A stretch of DNA of 64,000 bases, from positions 12,594,756-12,658,755 of the forward strand of contig OZ007512.1 in assembly GCA_963931865.1 (NCBI GenBank). Direction: 5' to 3'. Positions within the stretch are counted from its first letter, which is position 1. Every line of letters begins with the position of its first letter. The stretch comes from Axinella damicornis. Lineage: Eukaryota > Porifera > Demospongiae > Axinellida > Axinellidae. A program made the translations under genes and the position numbers. Shown piece by piece: positions 21,883 through 44,818 of this stretch. Under the pieces are notes generated by a model. That model was given only the letters and a program-made list of their open reading frames with translations, did no database searches and was not told the DNA's origin.

Positions 21883-24123
21883 ATGAGTGAACCCCCGATT
21901 ACGAACCTGAAACGCCACCTGTCGTGCTGGGAGCCTGCCGATGTCTCGATTCAACAGCTATGGCAGCATATGCCTGAATTCCTGAGACACTTAGATGTTA
22001 GCGTTATCATTCCCGCCCTGCGAGAAGCAGCACTCCTGAGCGAGAACGAGGCGTGGCATTTGACTAACTGTGATCGAAGTCCTCGAGAGCGCATTGTACA
22101 TTTACTGACGTTTATCCTAGTTCGCAAAGGGAACGAAGGCCCAAATAAGTTCGTCGAATGTATCCGACGGACCAGCGATTGCCATCCCCCCCACAGACGT
22201 CTCGTACGCCTTTTTTGCAGTAAGTTCAGTGTACAAAATTGCAACAGGGAAACTACCCCCAAAAAACACCAACGTTAGCTAATAAAACTGCATTTGTAGT
22301 GTTTCAGTAACAACATCCTTTATGCACTAATGTCTTCAATGTTACTGTTTCAGAATGTGCACCCGTTAATGAACCGAGAAAATATAAACACCTTGGTCTT
22401 CAATACTGTAGTCAAAACTACTAAATTATTAACTGATCTCTTAAGACAAAATGGGTGCCTTGCATGTCTGCTCTATATCCATTGGTGTAGCTAATATGGC
22501 AGAAATTGAAATTTGTGTTTGGAAGTTACGTATCATGCGTCTACTTCGTTTGTTTCAGGACAAGAGCAGGAGATCAACTTAAAGACTTCAGAGACACGTA
22601 AACTGCGACTTAAAAGAGAAGTATTTCAAGACTTTGTGACAGATATGTATGAGACGATGAATGGAAGAATAAACCTTGGCAGCTTCAAAGTGTTTGTCAC
22701 GGCAAGTGCCACTTCAGCAGAAAATCCTGAGAGCTCCTTGTTACAGGAAGACAAGGAACGAATTAGGCAATCACAAAGCCTAGATGACCACTTTGTTGTT
22801 CTTAGTCGATACTGGAATCCTCAGAACTTATACATACTGGAACGGGTAGTAAAGAGATTCATTGTAGGTGTTAATGGGGAAATGCTGTTTTCAGAATACC
22901 AGAAGAAGATCGAACAAATTGAGACAAACGAAGACAATACATCCAAACCTGAACTGCTACATGTACATTCAGAGCCGACTGCCTGGTCAAGAACAGAATT
23001 AAATTTTAGCGAACGATTTTCAAACTTGATGCAAGACATTTTCAAGCGGCTTCAGGTCAGCCTGAGTGTGCTGCAAGTCTATCTGTCCATTGTCGTTAGT
23101 GCATCGAGCAGCAAATTTGCAGAGGCAAGCAGTTTTGAAGACATCTTTACCACTCTGAATTGCTACATAAGCTGGGATAACTACAACATTCTGTTGCAAA
23201 CTGTCGAGAAATTTGGAGATGAGAAAGCGAAGAAGCTAGTCAGGGATTATGACCAAGATTTCAAAAATCTGAATTTGAGGAGCTGTCCGAATACTGGCTC
23301 CTGGCATTTTCAGAATTCCATGCTGTTCGTTTCGGAGTGCGAGAGAGACATACTTGAGCTGCAAGCAAACCAGCTTTGTGATGAATTTGCAGCCACTGCT
23401 TCTCAAAGTTTTCAGCTTCTTGAGCCAAGTTCTACAAAGACGTTTCTCACTACCCTCTCTGCTTCTAGTCGATATCCTTCCCTTATTCAGCCCTTCAGCG
23501 ACATTGTCACAGAGGCAACCACCTTTAGCGAAGTCTTCATTGGTATGAATCACTTTGGATGGGATTACACTCAGTATCATCTCCTTCAAACCCTCGTTGA
23601 GAAGTACGGTAGTCCGGAACTACGTGCCTCCATGGACACATACATTAACAAACTTTCCCATTTTGAGGCAACAACAATGCTAGCCAAGTTCCTGTGGGTG
23701 CTACCAGGGGGCAATCCTCCAGTACGACCCGGCTTCGTACAAATGACGCTGTCATTGAATGTCGACTTGCAACAGTACACACTTCAGGAATTATCAAAAT
23801 TCCAAGCATCGTTTGTGAATACATTTGAGTTGCACCCTTCTGCCCTGATAATGTACACTGCGAAAGTTTCCGACCAAAGCTTCAAACTCAAGTTCATCAT
23901 TCCTTCAGGAGTTGACTGCCTTCTTCTAATAGAATCGAAACAAAAAGCATTCTTCTTTCACGACCACAACATATCTGAAGTGAAACTCTATGAGAAAGAA
24001 TGCTACTACTTCAACTATGTTATCGATTCAGAACGCCGCCCTCCAGAGAAGATGATACGAGAAGCTGAGGGCACAAGGAATCTTGGCAAAAAACTCCAAG
24101 ACTTTCGAGCTCAGATTCGGTAG
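21883..24123 (+). CDS. CARD-like protein with three helical repeats and a sponge-type C-terminal module (two exons)
   Basis: Exons 21883-22219 and 22559-24123 (TAG) join in phase 1 and give 633 residues. Residues 1-112 have a death-fold/CARD-like pattern: LRHLDVSVIIPALREAALLSENEAW, then RERIVHLLTFILVRKG, then NKFVECIRR. Exon 2 holds three diverged repeats of about 120-130 residues. Each ends with a signature such as SLDDHFVVLSRYW (residue 186), SFEDIFTTLNCYISW (304) or TFSEVFIGMNHFGW (434), followed by a YxILxxxVxxF helix. Residues about 515-600 form a separate module starting QQYTLQELSKFQASF and including FKLKFIIPSG. I associate the repeat and the C-terminal module with large sponge protein families next to death-fold domains; their function is unknown. 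No enzyme motif, signal peptide or membrane segment is seen. It is probably a cytoplasmic adaptor. Confidence 0.85.
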
Positions 24124-24339
24124 TGTCATGTGGTTTGTTTGTTGACATACTGGCTATCTTGTTGACATACTGGCTATCGTGTTACTGTAGTACACAAACA
24201 TACATCCCATCTTTGTATTTTATTTATTCATTGTTACTGCAACTCCATATATTGTTATCAACGCATCAGTTGGAATCTGGCACATGATCAATTATTTTGT
24301 ATACCACCAATGAATCCTACCACAGGATCCACGGCTAGT

Positions 24340-24411
24340 TGCTATTGTGCAACTACTAACTTATATTCAAAAGACTTTGAATATAGGTTACGTAGTAGTT
24401 GCACAATAGCA
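24340..24411. other. 72-nt imperfect hairpin (32 bp stem, 4-nt bulge, short loop)
   Basis: The arm TGCTATTGTGCAACTACT is perfectly complementary to AGTAGTTGCACAATAGCA. An inner TATATTCAAA/TTTGAATATA block pairs and an AGAC loop closes it. It begins 217 bp after the CARD-like gene's stop codon. Confidence 0.7.
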
Positions 24412-24500
24412 CAGTGCCAAAGGCAATTCAGGTATACGTATATAGCTCCATGGCATGAATCTTGTTTCTAAATTGGATGGATGTTAGCTACAGTGTTATG

Positions 24501-24574
24501 TAGTCTCGCGGGCCAGACGTTCCCGCGCGCCGCCCTCCCCTCCGTGCGCCGCGAACGTCTGGCCAGCGAGACTA
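24501..24574. mobile_element. 74-bp GC-rich hairpin MITE with a perfect 9-bp duplication
   Basis: TAGTCTCGCGGGCCAGACGT is inverted against ACGTCTGGCCAGCGAGACTA. The flanks are AGTGTTATG at 24492-24500 and 24575-24583. This terminus differs from the AGCCTCGTTCCC family but has the same duplication length. Confidence 0.78.
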
Positions 24575-25077
24575 AGTGTTATGTGAACATAGGGCATGCT
24601 GCTGCACAAAACGATAGGGCATGCATGATACAAGATCATGATGACATCATCGTCAGCGGCACGGAGTGATGATGATGTCATCATGCGCTCTTGATGGTGT
24701 ATAAATCATTGTCCTGTGATAACCTTGTTCCCAGGCCCTACCCAGCTTTCTGTTGCCTGCAGACCATGCATAGTTAGCTACAGATAAGATTACGGCAAGG
24801 TGTGCAGAGTCTAGCTGTGAATGCTATAGGCCTAGTATCCATCCACCAACATGAGGCTGGTACGGTGGACTGGTCATACTGAACAAGTACTTCCACAGTG
24901 GACCCTCGAGTTGAGATACAAGCGACAACAATATCTCTTCTAGAAAGGGACTACGTATTTTAAGGTCCCAAATAATTGTACATTTTGATAATTATGGTTA
25001 ACGTTTTGCTGTAAACATCTCTTGCTTTGTGATCCTGTGAGACCAATTATTAATATACAACGTTAACTAGCCTGGTT

Positions 25078-25134
25078 CCCAGGCTCTCCCACGCGACGAA
25101 ATTAAAGCTGGGTGATGGCCTGGGAACGAGGCTA
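25078..25134. mobile_element. Short MITE of the same family, 57 bp
   Basis: The ends TAGCCTGGTTCCCAGGC and GCCTGGGAACGAGGCTA are inverted. The flanks AACGTTAAC (25069-25077) and AACGCTAAC (25135-25143) are a 9-bp duplication with one change. Confidence 0.78.
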
Positions 25135-25586
25135 AACGCTAACTCTTTGAAGTCTAGTTGCTGACAAGCTCCACACTAGCTATTTAGCAAAACCTCAACA
25201 ACCGTATCACAACGGTTAGGTAACAGTCAACATCGATCAAAATCGTCAGCTCTCGATCTTTTCAGGTCCTACATGCTCCGGTTGTCATTCAAAAGCACAC
25301 GTGTCCACCAAGCATATCAGCATCATAGAATTTTGATTAGCTAATTATATAGGTATGCATAAATTCCTTCCAGCAAGAAGACATAATTTTTTCACGCTCT
25401 GAAACGCACCCCCAACACGCCCACCTTTTAGGGGGTGTCCCAGGGGAACTCCCCCCTATAGTTTTCCTACCCAATATGGACAAACTTCCTCTAGCCCAAC
25501 TAGCTATACAGACAGCTGCATGTGGATGTGTACAATTTTCCAGTTTACACCGAGTGACAGTATGTTTAGGTACTGTAATGTGACAC

Positions 25587-25815
25587 TATAGATACATGCA
25601 CTATACACACAAGCATCCATACATGCAACGTCATGTGACATGCACTATACACACAAGCATCCATACATGCAACGTCATGTGACATGCACTATACACACAA
25701 GCATCCATACATGCAATGTCATGTGACATGCACCATACACACAAGCATCCATACATGCAACGTCATGTGACATGCACTATGCACACAAGCACCCATACAT
25801 GCAAGGTCATGTGAT
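25587..25815. repeat. 44-bp tandem repeat, about 5 copies
   Basis: The unit begins CATGTGACATGCACTATACA and ends CATACATGCAACGT. It is intergenic, downstream of the CARD-like gene. Confidence 0.9.
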
Positions 25816-26106
25816 ATACTCACAGAATACACTGACATCCTTGCTGCTCCAGATTGGCTCCATTGGTTACTATAGGTTGTGCGTCAGCCTCATTCCCAGG
25901 CCGCATGGCCGGCATGGGAGCGAGGCTAGTTGCATGTAGTTGTGTGCATGTGCCTACTATACTCGAGCACACTAGATATGGAATGTACCACAAAGGTTAG
26001 TTCTATGAAAATCGATGATCACTTTCCAGACAAAACTTGGTAGGAGAACCGAAGATTTTGCAGGGGACATGGATGGTGGTTTTCACTCCAAAACACTATC
26101 CTTGTA

Positions 26107-26442
26107 ACCAGGAGCCCATAGCGAGAAGGAGCATCCAGCAAGCATTATTGCTGAAGAACATTGCTGGTCTAACTTAAAACGTGCCCTTATTTGGAACCTT
26201 GTTACATAACAAGAGCCGGAGTGCGGGGCTTCCTATAGTAGTCTACGTAAGTAGGTGTCTGAGGTATGCTGCATGGTTGGTGAATATCTAACACAAAACC
26301 AATTTTTGTGGGATGTGCCGGGTATTCCCTCGGTGTGACCGCAGTACAGATTCCCCACTTGCCATATATGGTCAAGCACAAGCGCTATTAGACCAGCGTT
26401 GTTATCGTAGTTGGACGCTCCTTCTCGTTATGGGCTCCTGGT
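26107..26442. mobile_element. Foldback element with ACCAGGAGCCCAT termini
   Basis: ACCAGGAGCCCATAGCGAGA near 26107 is inverted near 26412-26442 (TCTCGTTATGGGCTCCTGGT), arms about 31 bp. It ends about 140 bp beyond the mannosidase stop codon. Confidence 0.6.
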
Positions 26443-26584
26443 GCAACAGATGAAAGAAAACTGATGGTGAAACTGAAACTGCTGAACTGCAACACAACTT
26501 GTGTTTACAACAAGAACAGGCTAATACCACTACTACAAATCAAAGCCAGCTGAGGAACTTTCAGTTCATTGTAAGTGCATTATT

Positions 26585-38336
<11,752 letters not shown>

Positions 38337-38362
38337 CTGTGATTGTTTCAGTGTATGTGAGC

Positions 38363-38366
<4 letters not shown>

Positions 38367-38397
<31 letters not shown>

Positions 38398-38522
38398 TGT
38401 GTGTGATACGTGTTGCATGTGTGTGTGTTTGTGTTTGTGTGATACATGTTGCATGTGTGTGTGTGTGTGTGTGTTGTGTGTGTATGTGTGCGTGTTGTGT
38501 GTGTATGTTGTGTGATACGTGT

Positions 38523-38572
<50 letters not shown>

Positions 38573-38600
38573 TGTGCGTGTTGTGTGTGTATGTATGTAC
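38367..38600. repeat. (GT)n with GATACGTGTTGC units
   Basis: It lies upstream (in gene sense) of the first mannosidase exon found. Confidence 0.93.
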
Positions 38601-39399
38601 GTCAGACCATAAATAAAGTAGGTGTCTTATTGTTTAGTTCAGAAGTACAACATACATAGCTACGTACATGTACAAATGTTGCTAGCGTGGACAGCTAGTG
38701 GAATCCCGCCTACATACGTACGTACATCCTCCGTACGTATGAGAGAACTTTTGGTCCCACAGATGTAATGCCACACAGTGTTCTAATAGCCTAGGTCACT
38801 GTGCTGAGTTTGCAAACAGAGACAAGTTGCGATGGCCATTTGTACTTGTGTATGACTCCTTTAGTCATTTGTCACAGGATAATGGCTTTACCATCTTTCA
38901 AATGTGTGCATGTTGCAGCCAATTGTTTGGGTGCTTTACAGATTGTCCGCACACGACACAAGTGCATTAATTGCAAGAATGGACCAGCACATTCTGATTG
39001 TATCAATGAATTGTATCAATGAATGAAAGAGTGAGAATTTTGGGGCCAAGATTGATTGCTGCGACACATATGTACACGAACGTATGAAGTTGCATGATCG
39101 GTGTGCGTGGATTGTGCAGCAGGTTGAGCACGTTTGCAGCTGGGATATTGCGATTCCCAAGGGATTACTGTTTGTTCACGGCAAGCGGCCAGTCATCTGG
39201 AGGAGCCATTCGAGCAATAATATAGCTGTGTGCCGTTGATGTACTGCACGTGTGAGAGCAAGCAAAGAACGCTGAAAGAGATTTTGGGACACGTCTGAAG
39301 ATACTGAGAGATGTGATAATGGAAGGTACATGACGTTATACATAATATTATGTTCGTAGCTAACTGGCTTCTACTTGTTTCGTTTGTCGGGGAGGGCTT

Positions 39400-39752
39400 C
39401 CTTAGGCTTAGAAGAACAGGACTTGAGTTAATGACTCAGAATGTAGCAAGTGGAATGCATGACATTGTGGGGCGAGCCTGAATGAAGAGCATGGATGTGC
39501 AGGACGTGGAGCAGTTGCATGAACATTTAAGAGCAGGAAGTGATTGTTGGCAAAGGACTATAACTTTGGTACGTGTTTGTCCTGGCTGCAGCGCATGCAT
39601 TCAGTAGAATCACGGCCAAGGCGGAGGGTAGGAAACTGCTCACTGCAGGTGGTGCAGTGATCATCGATCTGACCATGAAACGTCAGCTCGAACAGAGCGC
39701 TGGGGATGGTACGGTTCTTCCTTGTTCTCTGCTGATGCCAGATCTGTGTCAT
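39400..39752 (-). pseudogene. Degenerate Helitron replicase/helicase-type fragment
   Basis: The minus-strand reading CTTCSEQFPTLRLGRDSTEC with the following CMRCSQDKHVPKL, a stop, then SFANN, matches the Cys-rich segment upstream of the 'NNM' motif in Helitron/PIF1-like transposon proteins of invertebrates. A shifted frame further on gives SMLFIQARPTMSCI, resembling the usual EEMLI-RA-P-M segment. At least one stop and one frameshift are present. The element is dead and only a small part is seen. Confidence 0.6.
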
Positions 39753-40121
39753 GACTGGTCACAGTGAGTTGAGTGTTACCGAGCGCAGGCCAGTCAAGTT
39801 CCCATCTTCTGGCAATAGCTGAAGCAGTCTAACAGGGACACCACACAGTGATGGTTTAAGCTCACCATGATGTGCTCTGCATGCAGGACATGAGATGGCT
39901 TGAAGCACTCTCCCCGTCTTCATGACATGCTCTAATCCCCCTTGTTACAGTCTCCATCCTTATAAGACTTTGTTGAGGTAGACTGTTAATAGTTCGTGTC
40001 TCAGGAATGGTGGGTTAAAAATGTTTTGATGGTACGACAATCTTCCTTACTCATCCAGCATTAAATTCATTTCAGCAAGCCTGCCAAAGAAGCTAGGTTA
40101 TAGAGTCCTTTTCGTCATGCA

Positions 40122-40158
<37 letters not shown>

Positions 40159-40493
40159 CTAAACTCTACATCGATGAAGATGGCGGCTCGGTTTCCCGAC
40201 TGGATATCCGTGTGTCGACTAACGGAAAGTACAAGTTGTCACTACCGCAAGGATTAACAGTGCGGGTGGAAACGAAAGTGGATGCGACCAAACACGTCGC
40301 AGCTGGGGGAGGGTCAACCAATCACGTTGCAGCTAAAGGCAGTACGACCAATCCTATTGCATCATTCAAACCAGCACCTGCTGAACAGCAAGTGAAGATC
40401 GAAGAAGATGACTCAGCACTGTCCCACAGCATTGAAGAGTCAGGGGAGCATAAAAATGGTGGATATTCGCAGCTGGTGAATGCAAAGAACTAG
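40159..40493 (+). CDS. Possible terminal exon of an unrecognised plus-strand gene
   Basis: The open frame follows a CACACAG acceptor and runs KLYIDEDGGSVSRLDIRVST to ...QLVNAKN, TAG at 40491. It contains two Ala/Gly/Asn-rich repeats (KHVAAGGGSTN / NHVAAKGSTTN) and an acidic stretch KIEEDDSALSHSIEE. The mix of residues looks coding rather than random, but I found no upstream exon. An acceptor formed by a (CA)n run is weak evidence. Confidence 0.4.
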
Positions 40494-40639
40494 CAGTGAA
40501 AAAAAACTTCACAATATACTGGCCAGCAGTGTACTAGCAATTACCATTGTTTCTAGTCCATTCTTTGCCCAGGTGCAGTAGAGACTCAGTCGCACAGACC
40601 GCTCAGGCTGGCCTGAGAGGCCATGATCATGGCCAAGCC

Positions 40640-40724
40640 TAGCCTCATTGCCAGGCTCCCCCCCACCCCCGCCCGCCTGCACGTGGTGACGAAAAATACA
40701 AGGAGGAGTCTGGGAGCGAGGCTA
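40640..40724. mobile_element. Short MITE of the same family, 85 bp, perfect 9-bp duplication
   Basis: The ends TAGCCTCATTGCCAGGC and GAGTCTGGGAGCGAGGCTA are inverted. GGCCAAGCC occurs at 40631-40639 and 40725-40733. Confidence 0.8.
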
Positions 40725-41665
40725 GGCCAAGCCTTGGGAAACACACGTTTGGCGCATGTGGGAACGAGGATCGTACCCTAGCTATCCTATATTCAATCCG
40801 GCCATAGCAACAGGGGTCATGTATTGATTGACCTTGCATATGATCACGTATAACAACCCAGCTTGGAAGCATATGGTGTGTTTACTGATTTGAGGAGTGT
40901 GATTGGTTGAAGGTCACATGACTTGAATGGAAAGTGGGCCATGTGATTGGTTGAAGATCACATGACTTGAATGGAAAGTGGGCCATGGGATTGGTTGAAG
41001 GTCACATGACCGGGTTGGCTGAAGGTCATGTGTTGGAAGACTTGCTCACATGACTATATAGAACAGGTGTCAACACCCTCCATTTTGAACAACATGTTTT
41101 TCAGAACTATAGCCCGTCACATGCTTACCATATACAGTACAGTGACACAGCAAAACATGTACCGCAAAGTGGCTAGTGGTATTGAATACCCTTACCCTAA
41201 TTCAATTTATTGTAGGGGGGAAATACATAACAATATTCACGGCAGCCTAAGTATGGCCTGATGGGCTAAAGCTTTTCCCCCTGGGCACAATACGTACTTA
41301 AGCAGAGTGGCCACGGGAGAGTTAGTAGTTGTAAGAAAATGTAAGCTAGAAGTGAGTGGGGTGCTGACAATTAATTTCAACTGCTAAGCACCTCTCTCAG
41401 CAAATTGTGTACCAAGCTAGGGCAGCTGTTGCAGTAAAGTCCGGGAGAACAAAAGATAATTAAGGTGAGATTATAAGGGACCCTAGGTATAACAACACTG
41501 ATTTCATGAAGGAATCAATGATAATTATGAAATTGTTCGTAACTAGGGTACCATGGATTCAGCTTTGGAGGGGAGTATCTTAATTGTGTCAATTACACTG
41601 TCATATGTAACTATTTTAGAGGTAAGTTAGAACAGCTTTTATTAGGAGAGTTGGTAAATTTTTGG

Positions 41666-41668
<3 letters not shown>

Positions 41669-41704
<36 letters not shown>
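41669..41704. repeat. Poly-G tract, about 36 bases
   Basis: Uninterrupted G run between the two unrecognised plus-strand ORFs. A 22-base poly-G is at 4919-4940 and a poly-C with one T at 55148-55188. Confidence 0.9.
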
Positions 41705-41706
<2 letters not shown>

Positions 41707-41894
41707 CCTATAAGAAGCTTGTCCACGACCCTCTCTGGCTTTCTAGCTAGCTGATGAAACCATGGACCATAATTTGATTGCAAATTGGCAGCCTAGAGAA
41801 GCATTCGAGAAGTTTGGTGGAATCACTCCAAATAATCTATGAATATTATAATATTATGGCCTTTCATTTCACAGTCACATGTCAGACTGTAGTC

Positions 41895-42596
41895 ATGGCA
41901 ACAGTCCCCCACACCGACCCCATAATCACCGGCATCATATGGAGGGATGGCTACAAGGCGAACCCCACCACAAGCAATCTCCTCAAAACTGACCGCCCAT
42001 TTCTATCACAAGAGGGTCTCGTTCGTAGCTATGGCAACACGTGCTGGTACAGTGAAGAGTCAGAAACACCCACATTGAATTCCAGTGTTTATGAAAACAA
42101 CATTTTGCGACCATCCAATCCCATTCTGAGTGTGTATGCACATCACTATGGAAACGAACTACACCTGCATAATGTCCTCATGATGGACCAGGTGCAGTAT
42201 CACACCGGTCAACTGAATGTCCTCACTCAGTCACGATTAACAACTATGATACGTTCCAATGCTCTTCAACATTTCGTGGAAAGCATACACAACAATTTTC
42301 CTGGGAGGCATGATCTAGATGAGGTCTTTAGGGGCCAGTTTCTGGGAGTTTCAGGTAGTGAATCAGACAAGAAAGTTACTCACAACAACTCAAACGACCC
42401 CAAAACAAAGAATCAGTTCATAAGTGAAGTCACACTGGATAGTGATCCTGAGTCGCCTGATGGAATGTTTAACCCTTTAGGAACCCCACTCGAAATTAAC
42501 CCTTTTGTGACTCCAATGCAAGAGACTTCGCCTGGTTTGGAACAATCGGAATTAGTGACCGGGACAATCACGACAAGGGCACACTTGAGCCCGTAA
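41895..42596 (+). CDS. Unrecognised 233-residue ORF
   Basis: ATG at 41895 (MATVPHTDPIITGIIWRDGY), stop at 42594. An earlier in-frame ATG is at 41856, and a TTTCACAG at 41866-41873 could instead be a splice acceptor. The composition is balanced, with LHLHNVLMMDQVQYHTG, a Ser/Asp-rich acidic stretch (TLDSDPESPDG) and a Thr/Pro-rich end. No domain, signal peptide or membrane segment is recognised. It could be a whole single-exon gene or a last exon. Confidence 0.5.
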   Translation: MATVPHTDPIITGIIWRDGYKANPTTSNLLKTDRPFLSQEGLVRSYGNTCWYSEESETPTLNSSVYENNILRPSNPILSVYAHHYGNELHLHNVLMMDQVQYHTGQLNVLTQSRLTTMIRSNALQHFVESIHNNFPGRHDLDEVFRGQFLGVSGSESDKKVTHNNSNDPKTKNQFISEVTLDSDPESPDGMFNPLGTPLEINPFVTPMQETSPGLEQSELVTGTITTRAHLSP

Positions 42597-42687
42597 CGCC
42601 AACTCTACTCACACTGTCCGACACACATCAATCAAATCACATTTCGATCATGTCATTTTATATACATGTTGATTGTACCGCACACAT

Positions 42688-42733
42688 AAAAGATTACTAG
42701 AGATTACTAGAGATTACTAGAGGTTACTAGAGG
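42688..42733. repeat. 10-bp repeat AGAGATTACT, short array
   Basis: Four to five units lie just downstream of the 41895-42596 ORF. Confidence 0.8.
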
Positions 42734-43286
42734 TTTACATACACGATATTCACACACAATTCACAGGTACACACCAATACATGTATTGGACGCAACACAC
42801 AATATACAAATACTCAATCACTTTAATGTCCTACACAAACGGACACTTATTATCAAAGTTGATTTTCACTGTACATTGCTATGCAATTATACAAGTATGT
42901 ATGTATCATACATCCTATACTACCAAACTTGGAATTACGTACGTGCTACGTATGCTGATTTGTTGTAAGCTGTGTGTGAAATAAGAATCATTTTGATCTC
43001 TGATTGCTGACTTTCAATACCGACCATCTAATTCAGGTCAAAACGTTGTGAGTCATTAAATTTTGCATAAGTACTCCTACCTGCTACGTATGCACTATAT
43101 TGACCCATTACGTAGCTGAGCTCAGTGAGCCAATCGTTGTTCGGTGCCCTCCCCCCCTCCTTCTTGCATATAATTGCCATGTAAACTAGTGCAAAATATT
43201 TCGTACACACACCATGCTTGCCCTGCAAGGGACATGGTACGAAAAACACACCAGACAGAGCATGGTATGGCACACGGTTTATTCTA

Positions 43287-43346
43287 TAGCCTCGTTGCCA
43301 GGCTCTTGTCGAACTCCGCACAACAGCCTGGGAACCAACGAGGCTA
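43287..43346. mobile_element. Short hairpin MITE of the same family, 60 bp
   Basis: TAGCCTCGTTGCCAGGCT is inverted against AGCCTGGGAACCAACGAGGCTA. No clear target duplication is seen. Confidence 0.65.
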
Positions 43347-43916
43347 GTGCTTTATATACTATAAACACCCTCGCCCTTGGCTGAGGACTGGGTCAACTTT
43401 AATGCATAATTAATACATTGCATAATATTGCACCCAACTCATATATGCCACAGGGAGGGAAAGGGGGTGACCATCAGGTCACGGTGTATGCAGTACACAG
43501 CAAATTTGCATGGTTATCAATCTGCAAGTGCCCCAAACAGTGAGATCAGATCACCATGGTAACCATTGATCACTAGGGCTTCCTTACACATTGTACATTG
43601 AATTGTATGTATTCTGCGATGAAATCACTGTCAGGGTTTGGGACTGAGCAACACAGAGGTATATACCCAGGGGTCAGCGTTGACTTTACAAGGGGGTTAC
43701 TCCCATACTCACAGGTTCAAACTTTGATTAGCTATTTTCAGCTGTTTGATTGCTGACAAAGCTCTCCCACCCTTTCTTTCTGTTCACGCAGAACCTCACT
43801 AGCTCCCGGCAGAGACGTAACGACATGACAGTCTAACAATAACTATAGTTGATATGCCTGAGTCTAAGCTTCGATATGCAGTGACGATGAGACAATTTGA
43901 AGGCAGCATGCAAATC

Positions 43917-44193
43917 ACAGGAGAAACCACCTGAAGATACGAACTAGACGGGCACCGTAACCATCAGAGCTTCTCCGTATCCACACCGTCCGCACGCCCG
44001 TCAAGTCTGTGGTGGGACCATTTTAAGTTTCGTATTCAGCCTTTTCAGCAATTCTCCTGCGTAGAGGAGGTGTGGTCTATGCAGGAAATAACGTAATACT
44101 CAGAAGTAGAAGTGGTCCCACAACGGACTCAAACAGCGTGCGGACGATGACGGTGCCCGTCCAGTCCCGTATCAACAGCTAGTTTCTCCTGTG
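43917..44193. mobile_element. Foldback element with CACAGGAG...CTCCTGTG termini
   Basis: Both ends share CACAGGAGAAAC and GACGGGCACCG blocks in inverted orientation, giving arms of about 42 bp with mismatches. No clear target duplication was found. Confidence 0.6.
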
Positions 44194-44249
44194 AATCTCC
44201 TTTGGACGCTGTTACTTTCCCAAAGTTGTACAGCAAGAATTGCTGACGC

Positions 44250-44520
44250 TATCTTGGGCTAGGAATGAGATACAAAGCTGGGATTTGCACCATTGTGATC
44301 AGCATGAACAGAGCTTTCCAACGATGTCCATTTTGCTGTAGGTTGAATTTTGACCCAAAATCATGAAAACCATGGATTATAGCCTTTGGTCGAGTGCGAT
44401 TTTTGGCCAAAATGTGACCGACAATAAAAACCAATTTTTGCACATCATCTGAAAGCTCTTTTCATGCTGATCACAATGGCGCAATCCCCAGCTTCATATC
44501 TCATTCACACACCAAGATAT
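44250..44520. repeat. Foldback repeat family B, copy 3
   Basis: Both arms (ATCTTGGGCTAGGAATGAGA; CCCAGCTTCATATCTCATTC) and the middle TTTGGTCGAGTGCGATTTTT are present, with no insertion. Confidence 0.75.
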
Positions 44521-44818
44521 GATTTGACTTAGACAATGCTAAAACGATAATTATAGTGTGCATGGTCACTTAGAAAATGGAAAACGCTAAACGATATACT
44601 GTGGTCACTCATTATTAGGCGCATACACCTATTATCTCAACTGGAAGGAAAGATGCACCTATGTATGAGCGCGACGCGCTTAATTTTGAATGGCAATCCT
44701 CGGGCTGGTTCTACCCAATGGCTGATTTCCAACAGTATTGTTCATCCAAACACGTTCACACACATCGGCTAGCTTATAATTCCTGCTAGTGCCTGATTGT
44801 GGGAAACTAGTAGTAAGT

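Larger units (their letters stand above)
24124..26584. other. Convergent intergenic region, no gene supported
   Basis: It holds the CARD-like gene 3' flank, the 72-nt hairpin, three MITEs and the 44-bp repeat. A 21-bp direct repeat (GTTGACATACTGGCTATC) follows the stop codon. Confidence 0.7.
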
